Below, in pieces: positions 6,440-13,387 of a stretch of DNA of 39,290 nt (position 1 is its first letter; each line of letters opens with the position of its first letter). The notes under the pieces were generated by a model that worked only from the letters and a program-made list of their open reading frames with translations, ran no database searches and was not told where the DNA came from. The stretch comes from a virus: the IMG/VR virus record IMGVR_UViG_3300036770_002235, positions 1 through 39,290 of that record; one strand, given 5' to 3'. The position numbers and the translations under genes were made by a program.

Positions 6440-6849
6440 CTTTTGTTGCCACCCATCTGTTTGAGCATCTTCTGTAGCTCTGTGGTGCTGCCAACAAACA
6501 TCGCATTGTTTGTAACATTTGTGACTTTCTTATTCTCGGTATCCAGATCTTTCATTTTCTTCTGAAGATCTACAAGCTTGTCAGTCATGTCTGCTACCTG
6601 CTTCATGGCGTTCACAGCGACTTCATACGCTCTTGGGTGCCCACTCTCCTGTGCGACCTCTAAAGCGCCTTGTACCGCCTCCTGACCCTTGCTGATGAGG
6701 TTGTATAATTCTCCTCTCGTATATTCATAATCTTTTAATCTATCTTGAAGAGGATCAATGCTTTCAACGACCTCTTTTTTTGGCAAGCATTCAACATCCT
6801 GAACTTCAATGTTCAGAATGTTTTCCATGTTCTTTTCTAAGTCTTCCAT
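6436..6849 (-). CDS. 16: Terminase small subunit gp16
   Basis: A 137-residue helical protein that recognises DNA and regulates the gp17 packaging motor (family knowledge). Diagnostic segments are LKDYEYTRGELYNLISKGQE, the central HPRAYEVAVNAMKQVADMTD and the C-terminal MFVGSTTELQKMLKQ, all typical of T4-like gp16; T4's protein is 164 residues. It starts two bases after gp15. Unlike T4, where 16 and 17 are adjacent and overlapping, about 3.1 kb of accessory genes separate them here. Confidence 0.9.
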   Translation of the reverse strand: MEDLEKNMENILNIEVQDVECLPKKEVVESIDPLQDRLKDYEYTRGELYNLISKGQEAVQGALEVAQESGHPRAYEVAVNAMKQVADMTDKLVDLQKKMKDLDTENKKVTNVTNNAMFVGSTTELQKMLKQMGGNKR

Positions 6850-6851
6850 AA

Positions 6852-7655
6852 TTAATAGATCGTAATACCTTCATTAAATCCAAAATCATCATCGGCAGTT
6901 ACAATTGCTGTATCAGCCGCATCTACATCATTATCACCATCAAGGTCTGTAGTGGCAACAGGAGTATATGTTCTGGTAATTGCTCTTCTGTTGACAGCAG
7001 CATCACCAACGGTCTCGTGAATGATTGCCTGCCTGATGATGTCAGAAGTGCTGTATGGACCATAGAAGTATGTTCTGGCAGTAAATCTTAAAGTGTAGAC
7101 AATAAATCTACGCTGCATGTAGTCATCTTCCCACTCATCTTCATACGAGATATCATTTAATACGATGGCAACATCTTTCTTTTCATTCATATCTGGGATC
7201 ATATTCAACGTCACAGAAAATGATGGTTGGAAATATGGAATGATTTGTTCAACAATTTGTAGCGCATCATCTTGTGACTTTGCGATGATACCAAGATCAA
7301 AGTTCATGTTATAAGGAACAGGAACATACTGAACTCTGACTTCATCACCATCATTGTTGATGACTGTCTTATACTTTTGAATTGGAGATGTTTTACGGGA
7401 AGCATCATATTCAATGCCAGTCATCTCAAAATATAAACGTGGCAATGTGATCGCTACCTTTCTGCCAACCTCTGGATTTTGTTCTAAGCGAGCAAGAAAC
7501 TTTTGCTTTGGACCATAAGCCAAAGGAACTTTCTCTTCCTCTAATACATCACCGTTTGCTGGATTTTTCTTTCTCAGTGTGATGTTGTTAAAAAGAGTTC
7601 CAAACGCAATGATGTTCTTGCGCGTGATTTCGTTGTAAAAATGAGATCCTAACAT
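6852..7655 (-). CDS. 15: Tail completion / sheath terminator protein gp15
   Basis: A 267-residue protein matching the length and position of T4 gp15 (272), which caps the finished tail and joins it to the neck. The N-terminus (MLGSHFYNEITRKNIIAFGT) and the segment PYNMNFDLGIIAKSQDDALQ are typical. Near the C-terminus, residues 237-248 read DLDGDNDVDAAD, with Asp at positions 1, 3, 5, 7, 9 and 12 as in an EF-hand or dockerin calcium loop; this lies beyond the conserved core. The ATG overlaps the gp14 stop as TGATG, indicating coupled translation. Confidence 0.9.
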   Translation of the reverse strand: MLGSHFYNEITRKNIIAFGTLFNNITLRKKNPANGDVLEEEKVPLAYGPKQKFLARLEQNPEVGRKVAITLPRLYFEMTGIEYDASRKTSPIQKYKTVINNDGDEVRVQYVPVPYNMNFDLGIIAKSQDDALQIVEQIIPYFQPSFSVTLNMIPDMNEKKDVAIVLNDISYEDEWEDDYMQRRFIVYTLRFTARTYFYGPYSTSDIIRQAIIHETVGDAAVNRRAITRTYTPVATTDLDGDNDVDAADTAIVTADDDFGFNEGITIY

Positions 7656-8539
7656 CAGATGCTACCTGTATAATTTCCAAATTCACCAAATGGATTTTTT
7701 TCAGTCCAATTTATGATATTATCAGCTTCGTCTTCAATTTCTCTATTTTGATCGTATTCGCTGTTTGTATTATTTAGAGTGTCAAATGATCCAAGAACCC
7801 ATACAGCATTACTATCATCGCCAGTAATTGTTTCAGTCGTTACAAAACTTCCAGTTCTATTGATGACCTGAAGAGTTCTGGTAGCAGCAGTCCAAGACTT
7901 AACAGTAGCTACTGTATTGCTTGTTCCGCCAGTGACCAACTCACCCACAGTAAATGTTCCAGTACCACCTGTATTCATTACCAACGATATCGCAGAACTG
8001 AATAGTGTTTCTATCTCATCAATATCAGCAATACCGGTATCAATGAGATCATTTCCAACCTCATAGATCTCAGCAGTTATAATCAGAAACTGAATTTTAC
8101 CAAACTGATAGAATGGAGTTTCTCTTTCTACAAATTTGATTTCGTAGATATCTTTTGTGAGAGGGAAATACAAAAGATCTCCTTCGTTTGGTCTTCCAGG
8201 AACAGTGAGCGTTGGAGTGTATTGTGCTTCCGCCTGGTCCCATCTTCTGGAAGAAACAATAAATTTTACTTCATCAGTAATACGAATGCCAAACTTACTG
8301 ATGAATTCTGATTGAGCACCAAAACCTTCTACATTCTGTAGAAGCATCTCTACTTGAAATTGATCTTGATACTTAGAATAGATAACATCATCAAGTGTGT
8401 TATCTCTAAGAATAGTCCTCGGCAGATAATAGATATCTGTTCCGAACAGCTTGATCTGTTCGTCAGCAAGATCCTGTGCCAGGTTCTGTTCTCCTGGGTG
8501 ACCTTGATAGTAGGTAGGAAAATAAGGACTGGTAGGCAT
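7655..8539 (-). CDS. 14: Neck protein gp14
   Basis: Head-completion neck protein that with gp13 forms the connector to which tails attach. It has 294 residues against 256 in T4. The core starts SPYFPTYYQGHPGEQNLAQD and the conserved end is INWTEKNPFGEFGNY. Between them, about residues 182-255, is a beta-type module (FTVGELVTGGTSNTVATVKS ... TETITGDDSNAV) of the kind also seen in the gp8-like and fibre proteins here; it accounts for the extra length. It starts one base after the gp13 stop. Confidence 0.9.
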   Translation of the reverse strand: MPTSPYFPTYYQGHPGEQNLAQDLADEQIKLFGTDIYYLPRTILRDNTLDDVIYSKYQDQFQVEMLLQNVEGFGAQSEFISKFGIRITDEVKFIVSSRRWDQAEAQYTPTLTVPGRPNEGDLLYFPLTKDIYEIKFVERETPFYQFGKIQFLIITAEIYEVGNDLIDTGIADIDEIETLFSSAISLVMNTGGTGTFTVGELVTGGTSNTVATVKSWTAATRTLQVINRTGSFVTTETITGDDSNAVWVLGSFDTLNNTNSEYDQNREIEDEADNIINWTEKNPFGEFGNYTGSI

Positions 8540-8540
8540 C

Positions 8541-9341
8541 TTATCCGATCATATCCATAGGTGGTTCGGCATACTTACTGAGGACTTCACTCTCTATCTT
8601 TTCAATTTCACCAATCGCATCCTCATACAACTGCCTACCATTTAATGTTAATCCACCAGGCAATTGAACATTATTATATTTGATGAGGTTCTGCCCCCAC
8701 TGCTTTTTCATAAGGGCAGTGGCATAACGCTTCACAAACATATCATTGTACATTTCAGTAGCATCATTTGGATTGACAAGACGGTGTGCTTCAATCAACA
8801 ACCACTGACCTTCTTGTAGAAAATCCTTATCCACATCAAGATACAAACGATCACGACGCATCGTGTATCTAAACTGTTGAAATGATCCATTGTTCAAAAC
8901 CATATCCAGAGTTTCCAGATATTGTTTTGTCATATAATAATTCAGAATGTCAAGTGATCCAAAAGCATACAGGTCATTAAGGAAGATCTGATATTCAATA
9001 CCAAATAAATTACTGCGAATGCTATTTCCAACCACTCCAAACACTCTGCTAACACCCACGACATGATCTGGAATTGGAATATAATTTGTTGCCTCTTCCC
9101 AATTTGTAGTTCCATTTGTGGTTGTAACTTCACCTTCTAATCTTGTCTTATCATCAGCATTAATTTCGTGTCTTAAGTAGCAACGCTCCATACCGTTATA
9201 GCAGTTCTCTTGGAAGAACTGAATAGTATCATCAATAACGTTACTGACCTGCTCATCATCAATGTTAATCTGAAGGACAGGTTCACCAAGCTGCCTCTTA
9301 CAGTATGTGATGAGTTCAGTTCTTGAGCTTGGTTTTGCCAT
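8541..9341 (-). CDS. 13: Neck protein gp13
   Basis: Head-completion neck protein, 266 residues (T4 gp13 has 309). Characteristic segments are SRTELITYCKRQLGEPVLQI, the central IPDHVVGVSRVFGV and the C-terminal LPGGLTLNGRQLYEDAIGEI. I use the ATG at 9341 (MAKPSSR) rather than the TTG at 9350, because the upstream bases belong to the U-run of a terminator-like hairpin. It heads the 13-14-15-16 run and has a CTAAATA promoter motif 25 bases upstream, inside that hairpin's loop. Confidence 0.92.
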   Translation of the reverse strand: MAKPSSRTELITYCKRQLGEPVLQINIDDEQVSNVIDDTIQFFQENCYNGMERCYLRHEINADDKTRLEGEVTTTNGTTNWEEATNYIPIPDHVVGVSRVFGVVGNSIRSNLFGIEYQIFLNDLYAFGSLDILNYYMTKQYLETLDMVLNNGSFQQFRYTMRRDRLYLDVDKDFLQEGQWLLIEAHRLVNPNDATEMYNDMFVKRYATALMKKQWGQNLIKYNNVQLPGGLTLNGRQLYEDAIGEIEKIESEVLSKYAEPPMDMIG

Positions 9342-9351
9342 TAGACACAAA

Positions 9352-9386
9352 AAATCCCTTCATACCTATTTAGTAAGAAGGGATTT
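9352..9386 (-). terminator. Intrinsic-terminator-like hairpin between the coiled-coil gene and gp13
   Basis: AAATCCCTTC (9352-9361) and GAAGGGATTT (9377-9386) make a perfect 10-bp stem with a 15-base loop. On the minus strand the stem runs into TTTTTT then GTG, as an intrinsic terminator would. It starts five bases after the stop of the 9391-9582 gene. The CTAAATA motif that should fire gp13 is in the loop. Confidence 0.7.
9367..9373 (-). promoter_or_regulatory. Late-promoter motif CTAAATA upstream of gp13
   Basis: CTAAATA on the minus strand, 25 bases before the gp13 ATG. It is wholly inside the loop of the terminator-like hairpin, so transcription starting here would begin within or just after the hairpin. 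Confidence 0.6.
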
Positions 9387-9390
9387 GAGA

Positions 9391-9582
9391 TTACTCTGCT
9401 ACTACTTCAGTAGGAGTGTCTTCTGCTTCTGGTTCTTCTAGAAGACTTAGAGTTTCTAGACCACCTTGTAACTTAAGCTTGTATTCTCTTGCTTTAGTCA
9501 GGTTTTCTTCTAGTTCAGCAATTTGCTTATCAGTGGTAGCAATTTGCTCTTCAAAGTTTTTCTTAAGTGCTGCTGGATCCAT
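9391..9582 (-). CDS. Small coiled-coil protein upstream of gp13
   Basis: Sixty-three residues from the ATG at 9582 (MDPAALKKNFEEQIATTDKQ); a GTG nine bases earlier is an alternative start. The first two thirds form a heptad-rich coiled coil (IAELEENLTKAREYKLKLQG), and the tail is acidic (EEPEAEDTPTEVV). Similar short coiled-coil proteins sit before gp13 in marine T4-like phages, as I recall, without a known role. It is followed by a strong terminator-like hairpin. Confidence 0.75.
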   Translation of the reverse strand: MDPAALKKNFEEQIATTDKQIAELEENLTKAREYKLKLQGGLETLSLLEEPEAEDTPTEVVAE

Positions 9583-9609
9583 AGTTATCACATGTAATAG
9601 TGTGTAAGA

Positions 9610-9792
9610 TTATTTATTTAAATATTCAACCACTTCTTCTAAAGTACCCTCAATTATTATAGGAGAACGATCTTCCAGTAACGTGGTAAAGATTTTACAA
9701 TAGTTTTTACCATCTTTTGGATCTATACCGCCATCTTCAATTTTTGTAATGTGATTTTTATTAAAATAAAAGTTATTGATTAGTTTAAACAT
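9610..9792 (-). CDS. Small hypothetical protein, 60 residues
   Basis: I take the ATG at 9792 (MFKLINNFYFNKNHITKIED) as the start; a longer version from 9852 would overlap the adhesin gene by about 55 bases and has a low-complexity Leu stretch. The 60-residue form begins just after that gene's stop. Residues such as DGKNYCKIFTTLLEDRSPII suggest a small beta-sheet protein with a final helix. No ribosome site is evident and the family is not recognised. Confidence 0.6.
   Translation of the reverse strand: MFKLINNFYFNKNHITKIEDGGIDPKDGKNYCKIFTTLLEDRSPIIIEGTLEEVVEYLNK
9611..9617 (-). promoter_or_regulatory. Weak late-promoter-like ATAAATA before the coiled-coil gene
   Basis: AATAAATA on the minus strand, overlapping the last Asn-Lys-stop codons of the 60-residue gene and 28 bases before the ATG at 9582. 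Position fits the stop-overlap pattern, but the sequence could just be codons. Confidence 0.25.
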
Positions 9793-9796
9793 ATTT

Positions 9797-10996
9797 TTAA
9801 ATGGTAATAGTAATATCAGATCCTGTAAATAATACAGATGTCCAACTTCCACCTGCTATTCTATAAATAATCGCTCCATTTTCTCCATTATAACCAGATG
9901 GACCACCTTGATTTATCAATCTAAATGCTCCACCATAACCGACATTACTTCCAGGATAATTTGCGTCACCAGTTCCTGTTGGCATTCTCATTGATCCATA
10001 ACCTGGAGTACTTCCATTTCCCCATGCTCCATATGTTTGTAAACTGAATATATGAGAAACATATTCTATTGGTGTAAGATCTGAATTAATTGGAACTGTT
10101 GTTATTCCAGATTCTCTAACAAATGCAGATCCAGCACCCCCGCCGCCACCAGACCAAGAATCTCCATCATTAGAACCAGAACCTCCACCCCACCAACCTC
10201 CGCCGCCACCGCCGCCGCTACCCCAGGCATTTCTATAATGAACGGCATTGCCACCTTGTAAAGCAGATCCAGCAGCACCATCTCCAGATCCAGACGAAGA
10301 ATCTCCACCAACTCCACCAGCACTTGTAGTTCCACCACCAGCATTTGCTACGTGATAACCATAAGATCTTCTACCAGCATTTCCTACTCCATTAACATTA
10401 TTAATACCACCACCACCATTCGCTTCATCATTGGAGTTAGCTGGATAACCAGGACCACCTCCCCCACCGCCTCCACCAGGAGCAATTACTAAGGCATTTG
10501 CTTGTGATTTAGTGCCAACAAAAACTCCAGAATATCCACCACCTCCACCTCCTGCATCATATGTTGAGTATGTACTATTTCCTCCACCGTTATAACCACC
10601 TAAAGCATCAGAAGGGTTGCCACCAATTAATCCTCCTCTACCACCTCCACCAACACTTAATAATAATGAAGTTCCAGTAGCAATATTAAAAGAAGCAGTT
10701 ACAAATCCACCAGCACCACCTTCTTTAACATTGTAAAAAGTATTAGTGTGATAACTAGTTCCATTTCTTTGCTGAGATCCAGAACCACCTCCAGCTCCCC
10801 ATAGTTTAAATTCTACTAATTTTTTTCCTCCCCCGCCAACATCACTCCATTGACCAGAAATATAAGCTTGTATGGATTGCTTTTCACTATTATAAATCAT
10901 CAACCCTTCAACTCCAGAAGGTCTATTTGAATTAGTAAATGATGGTAATTTTAAACCATTGGTAAGAGTTACTGTACCAACATTTATGTTAGACAT
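9797..10996 (-). CDS. Adhesin-like fibre protein with glycine-rich head
   Basis: A 399-residue protein. Residues 1-55 are a short form of the attachment module shared with its upstream neighbours (LKLPSFTNSNRPS, GLMIYNSEKQ, ISGQWSDVG). Residues from about 60 onward are a glycine-rich domain opening VEFKLWGAGGGSGSQQ, with many runs of four to seven Gly separated by Ser/Asn/Tyr. It ends in a beta segment (YRIAGGSWTSVLFTGSDITI). Polyglycine domains with stacked helices occur in phage adhesins of the gp38 type; a shared fold is inference. The probable role is receptor binding at a fibre tip. No Shine-Dalgarno is visible; a GATAAATA motif lies 18 bases upstream. Confidence 0.8.
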   Translation of the reverse strand: MSNINVGTVTLTNGLKLPSFTNSNRPSGVEGLMIYNSEKQSIQAYISGQWSDVGGGGKKLVEFKLWGAGGGSGSQQRNGTSYHTNTFYNVKEGGAGGFVTASFNIATGTSLLLSVGGGGRGGLIGGNPSDALGGYNGGGNSTYSTYDAGGGGGGYSGVFVGTKSQANALVIAPGGGGGGGGPGYPANSNDEANGGGGINNVNGVGNAGRRSYGYHVANAGGGTTSAGGVGGDSSSGSGDGAAGSALQGGNAVHYRNAWGSGGGGGGGWWGGGSGSNDGDSWSGGGGGAGSAFVRESGITTVPINSDLTPIEYVSHIFSLQTYGAWGNGSTPGYGSMRMPTGTGDANYPGSNVGYGGAFRLINQGGPSGYNGENGAIIYRIAGGSWTSVLFTGSDITITI

Positions 10997-11014
10997 ATCG
11001 TAAAATTTTTTAAG

Positions 11015-11021
11015 TATTTAT
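11015..11021 (-). promoter_or_regulatory. Late-promoter-like GATAAATA before a glycine-rich adhesin gene
   Basis: ATAAATA preceded by G on the minus strand, overlapping the TAA stop of the 11018-12136 gene and 18 bases before the ATG at 10996. A short inverted repeat (AGTATT 11013-11018, AATACT 11025-11030) surrounds it. Confidence 0.45.
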
Positions 11022-12136
11022 CTTAATACTAAAGTTATACATCCATTACCGCCAGCAAATCCATTTGCACCTCCACTTCCATATGGAATTACTGGTCCAG
11101 TTGGTCTAGTTGAGTCTGGATTTGCTGCGTCACCAGGAGATCCACCAGTAAAAGTAGAACCAGAAGTTACTGATGGAGATACGTATCCAGATCCACCACC
11201 TCCAGCTCCTGGACCAACTTCAGTACCACCACCTCCTCCATAATATCCACCGCCACCGCCAGCACCAGGATAAGTATTCCAACGACCATTACCACCCTGT
11301 AAAGCTGATCCAGATTGAGCAACTCCTGGACCACCACCAACACCACCAGAACTTTGGGAACCTCCAGCACCACCCCTACCAGTAGCATTGGAAGCGTTTC
11401 CTCCAGAAGATCCACCACCACCACCACCAAAAGCAGTATCACCAGATCCGCCCCCGCCTCCTCCAGCAATCATGATGCTATTAGCAAATGCTACAGTACT
11501 GGTAAAAATTCCACTAAATCCTCCACCACCAGCAGCGTCAGCAGTATTGCCAGCTCCTGCTGCTGGTTGTCCACTTTGACCTCCTCCACCAGGAGTTCCT
11601 GCTGATCCAGTAGCACCACCACCGCCTCCGCCGCCAACTACAAATTGGTATGTAGTTCCTGGATTTAAAGTAAAAATTCCTTTAGTGTAACCGCCACCGC
11701 CTCCAGTTATTCCAGAACTTCTTTGAGTTCCACCCCCACCAGCACCCCAGAGATAAAATTGGAAAGTTAAAGATTGTGATGTGGTAATAGAATATGTACC
11801 TGGAGTTGTAAAATTATAAGAACTACCAGTGGATGAAAATTCTATATTTGAACCATTTGCTAGAATTGTCTTTGGTATAGTTCCTGCTATAGATACCCAA
11901 GGAGAAGTGCCACCAACATAAACATCTATATTATTAGTTTGTGTATTGAAACCAGTATATCCAATACTAATATTTGTTGCTGGTCTAGTACCAGTCGTCC
12001 AAGTTGGGAGTTTGAAGATATTATTTAATAATAAACTATTTACATTAACAGTATTAATAGTTCCAGAAGAAGAAAAATTACAAACTTCCGAACCAGTTAA
12101 ACTTTGTATAGTATCTAATTTTATAATTCTAGGCAT
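11018..12136 (-). CDS. Adhesin-like fibre protein with glycine-rich head
   Basis: A 372-residue paralogue of the neighbouring fibre genes. The N-terminus (MPRIIKLDTIQSLTGSEV) and the segment NSLLLNNIFKLPTWTTGTRP, then YTGFNTQTNNIDVY, are close to the upstream LamG-type gene. From about residue 130 comes a glycine-rich domain opening TFQFYLWGAGGGGTQRSSG, with repeated Gly runs and the segments NPGTTYQFVVGGGG and SIMIAGGGGG. It ends NGCITLVLR. The likely role is a receptor-binding tip. It starts eight bases after the previous gene with no visible Shine-Dalgarno, which suggests coupled translation. Confidence 0.82.
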   Translation of the reverse strand: MPRIIKLDTIQSLTGSEVCNFSSSGTINTVNVNSLLLNNIFKLPTWTTGTRPATNISIGYTGFNTQTNNIDVYVGGTSPWVSIAGTIPKTILANGSNIEFSSTGSSYNFTTPGTYSITTSQSLTFQFYLWGAGGGGTQRSSGITGGGGGYTKGIFTLNPGTTYQFVVGGGGGGGATGSAGTPGGGGQSGQPAAGAGNTADAAGGGGFSGIFTSTVAFANSIMIAGGGGGGSGDTAFGGGGGGSSGGNASNATGRGGAGGSQSSGGVGGGPGVAQSGSALQGGNGRWNTYPGAGGGGGYYGGGGGTEVGPGAGGGGSGYVSPSVTSGSTFTGGSPGDAANPDSTRPTGPVIPYGSGGANGFAGGNGCITLVLR

Positions 12137-12143
12137 AATTTAA

Positions 12144-13058
12144 TTATTGAGAGAAATTAGAAGAATTATAAACTTGTAAAACTTCGGCGTCTGTTAATAT
12201 TCTTTCGTAAACAACTGCTTGATCTATAGAAGTTGGAGCAGCATAACCACTATAAGGATAGTGAGCTCCAATATCACTACATCTTGTATACGTTTCATTA
12301 ATTGATACAGAAGTATATGTATTTGTTAAAGCTCCATTAGTGTATATTTTTAAAGTATTTGCGGTAGTCATAGAAAAAGCAATATGTGTCCAACTACCAG
12401 TATTTACTAACGATCCTTGATAAGCATTTCCAGAATCTCTGAATTCGCATCTTCCACTACTAATACCAAATCCCCCATAAACACTTCCCCTAATATCTCC
12501 AAATAGAGGAACAGCTGGACCATATGTTTGTGGAGCAACAGTTTGAGTGCCTCTATACCATATGCAAAAAGTTAAATCTGTAGATGTTCCAACAATAGGC
12601 ATCTGATCAATACGGAAGAAATTATTATTTACAGATCTTCCAGTATCACTAAAATATCCAGATTCGCCTACTCCACCACTAGTAACAAATGTTCCTGCTG
12701 TTCCATTTGGTTGTGAAATAGTCCAAGTACTTCCTGGCAATAATCCTCCAGATGAAGAATCAAATGTCATAGCAATTCTATAACCAGTAGGTAAATTTGG
12801 TTTTGACGCATTGGAAAAAACAACCCAAGCAGTTCCATTGTAAACTTCTACTTGATTTGTTTGAGTATTAAATCCAGAATATCCAACTTGTAAATTAGCA
12901 GTTGGTCTTGTGCTTGTTGTCCAAGTTGGAAATTTTATATTGTTATTAACCAACAATGAATTAACAGAAATTTGCTCAACACTTCCATTAGAGTTAAAAA
13001 GAGCTACTCTATTTCCAGTTGGTGATTGTAATTCATCTATTCTTAGTATGCTTGCCAT
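12144..13058 (-). CDS. Adhesin-like fibre protein with LamG/concanavalin-type head
   Basis: A 304-residue protein. Residues 1-80 are the shared attachment module (MASILRIDELQSPTGNRV, FPTWTTSTRP, GYSGFNTQTNQVEVYNGTAW). Residues about 95-300 look like a laminin-G/concanavalin A-like jelly roll: LTFCIWYRG, a central GSWTHIAFSMTTANTLKIYT, and the closing SIDQAVVYERILTDAEV that marks LamG_3-type domains. Such domains bind glycans, so a role in host-surface recognition is likely. It stands between the small 108-residue gene and a glycine-rich paralogue. Confidence 0.83.
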   Translation of the reverse strand: MASILRIDELQSPTGNRVALFNSNGSVEQISVNSLLVNNNIKFPTWTTSTRPTANLQVGYSGFNTQTNQVEVYNGTAWVVFSNASKPNLPTGYRIAMTFDSSSGGLLPGSTWTISQPNGTAGTFVTSGGVGESGYFSDTGRSVNNNFFRIDQMPIVGTSTDLTFCIWYRGTQTVAPQTYGPAVPLFGDIRGSVYGGFGISSGRCEFRDSGNAYQGSLVNTGSWTHIAFSMTTANTLKIYTNGALTNTYTSVSINETYTRCSDIGAHYPYSGYAAPTSIDQAVVYERILTDAEVLQVYNSSNFSQ

Positions 13059-13060
13059 TT

Positions 13061-13387
13061 TTACTCAAACTTAGATACGTTAGTTAATGACCAAGAATTT
13101 CCCTGGCATAGTTTTTTGGTAATATTTAAATTTTCTATACACTCTTTAAAGAATGACAACTCAAAAATATTGTCAACGTTTTCCGATTTTAAAACAATAT
13201 CAATAATATCTTTAACACCCTCTAGTGTATTAAATTTCGTATTAACTTGATAAAAATCTTCTTTGTATGAGTATCCAGAAGTACTGTCTTTATAGTAAAC
13301 AGATAAATTGTATTTAAAAGAGATGATAAAATCATCTTTTAAATTACATTCAGTGACTACAAAATTGTATTCAATGTTGTTTTCCAT
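13061..13387 (-). CDS. Hypothetical protein, 108 residues
   Basis: Starts MENNIEYNFVVTECNLKDDF. It is predicted as N-terminal beta strands (FIISFKYNLSVYYKD) followed by helices (LEGVKDIIDIVLKSENVDNI). No motif is recognised. It begins directly after the oxygenase stop and ends two bases before the LamG-type adhesin, so it lies in the same transcription unit. It could serve as a chaperone or assembly factor for a neighbouring fibre, but nothing in the sequence proves it. Confidence 0.7.
   Translation of the reverse strand: MENNIEYNFVVTECNLKDDFIISFKYNLSVYYKDSTSGYSYKEDFYQVNTKFNTLEGVKDIIDIVLKSENVDNIFELSFFKECIENLNITKKLCQGNSWSLTNVSKFE

Noticed and set aside
9342-9350. TTG start for gp13
   Set aside because: It lies in the U-run of the terminator-like hairpin; the ATG at 9341 gives the usual MAKPSSR-type start.
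9793-9852. N-terminally extended 80-residue form of the small gene at 9610
   Set aside because: The extension overlaps the end of the adhesin gene and has a hydrophobic low-complexity stretch; the ATG at 9792 right after that stop is simpler.
10102-11605. Open frames on both strands, rich in Val/Leu or in His/Ser/Thr/Pro, across the glycine-rich adhesin genes
   Set aside because: They are shifted or antisense readings of GGN glycine codon runs. The in-frame products have a shared N-terminal module and sensible neighbours.
10100-11740. Dense short DNA repeats that could suggest a CRISPR or tandem-repeat array
   Set aside because: The repeats are irregular (ccaccacc, gccgcc), have no fixed unit or spacer, and are explained by Gly codons in two ORFs.
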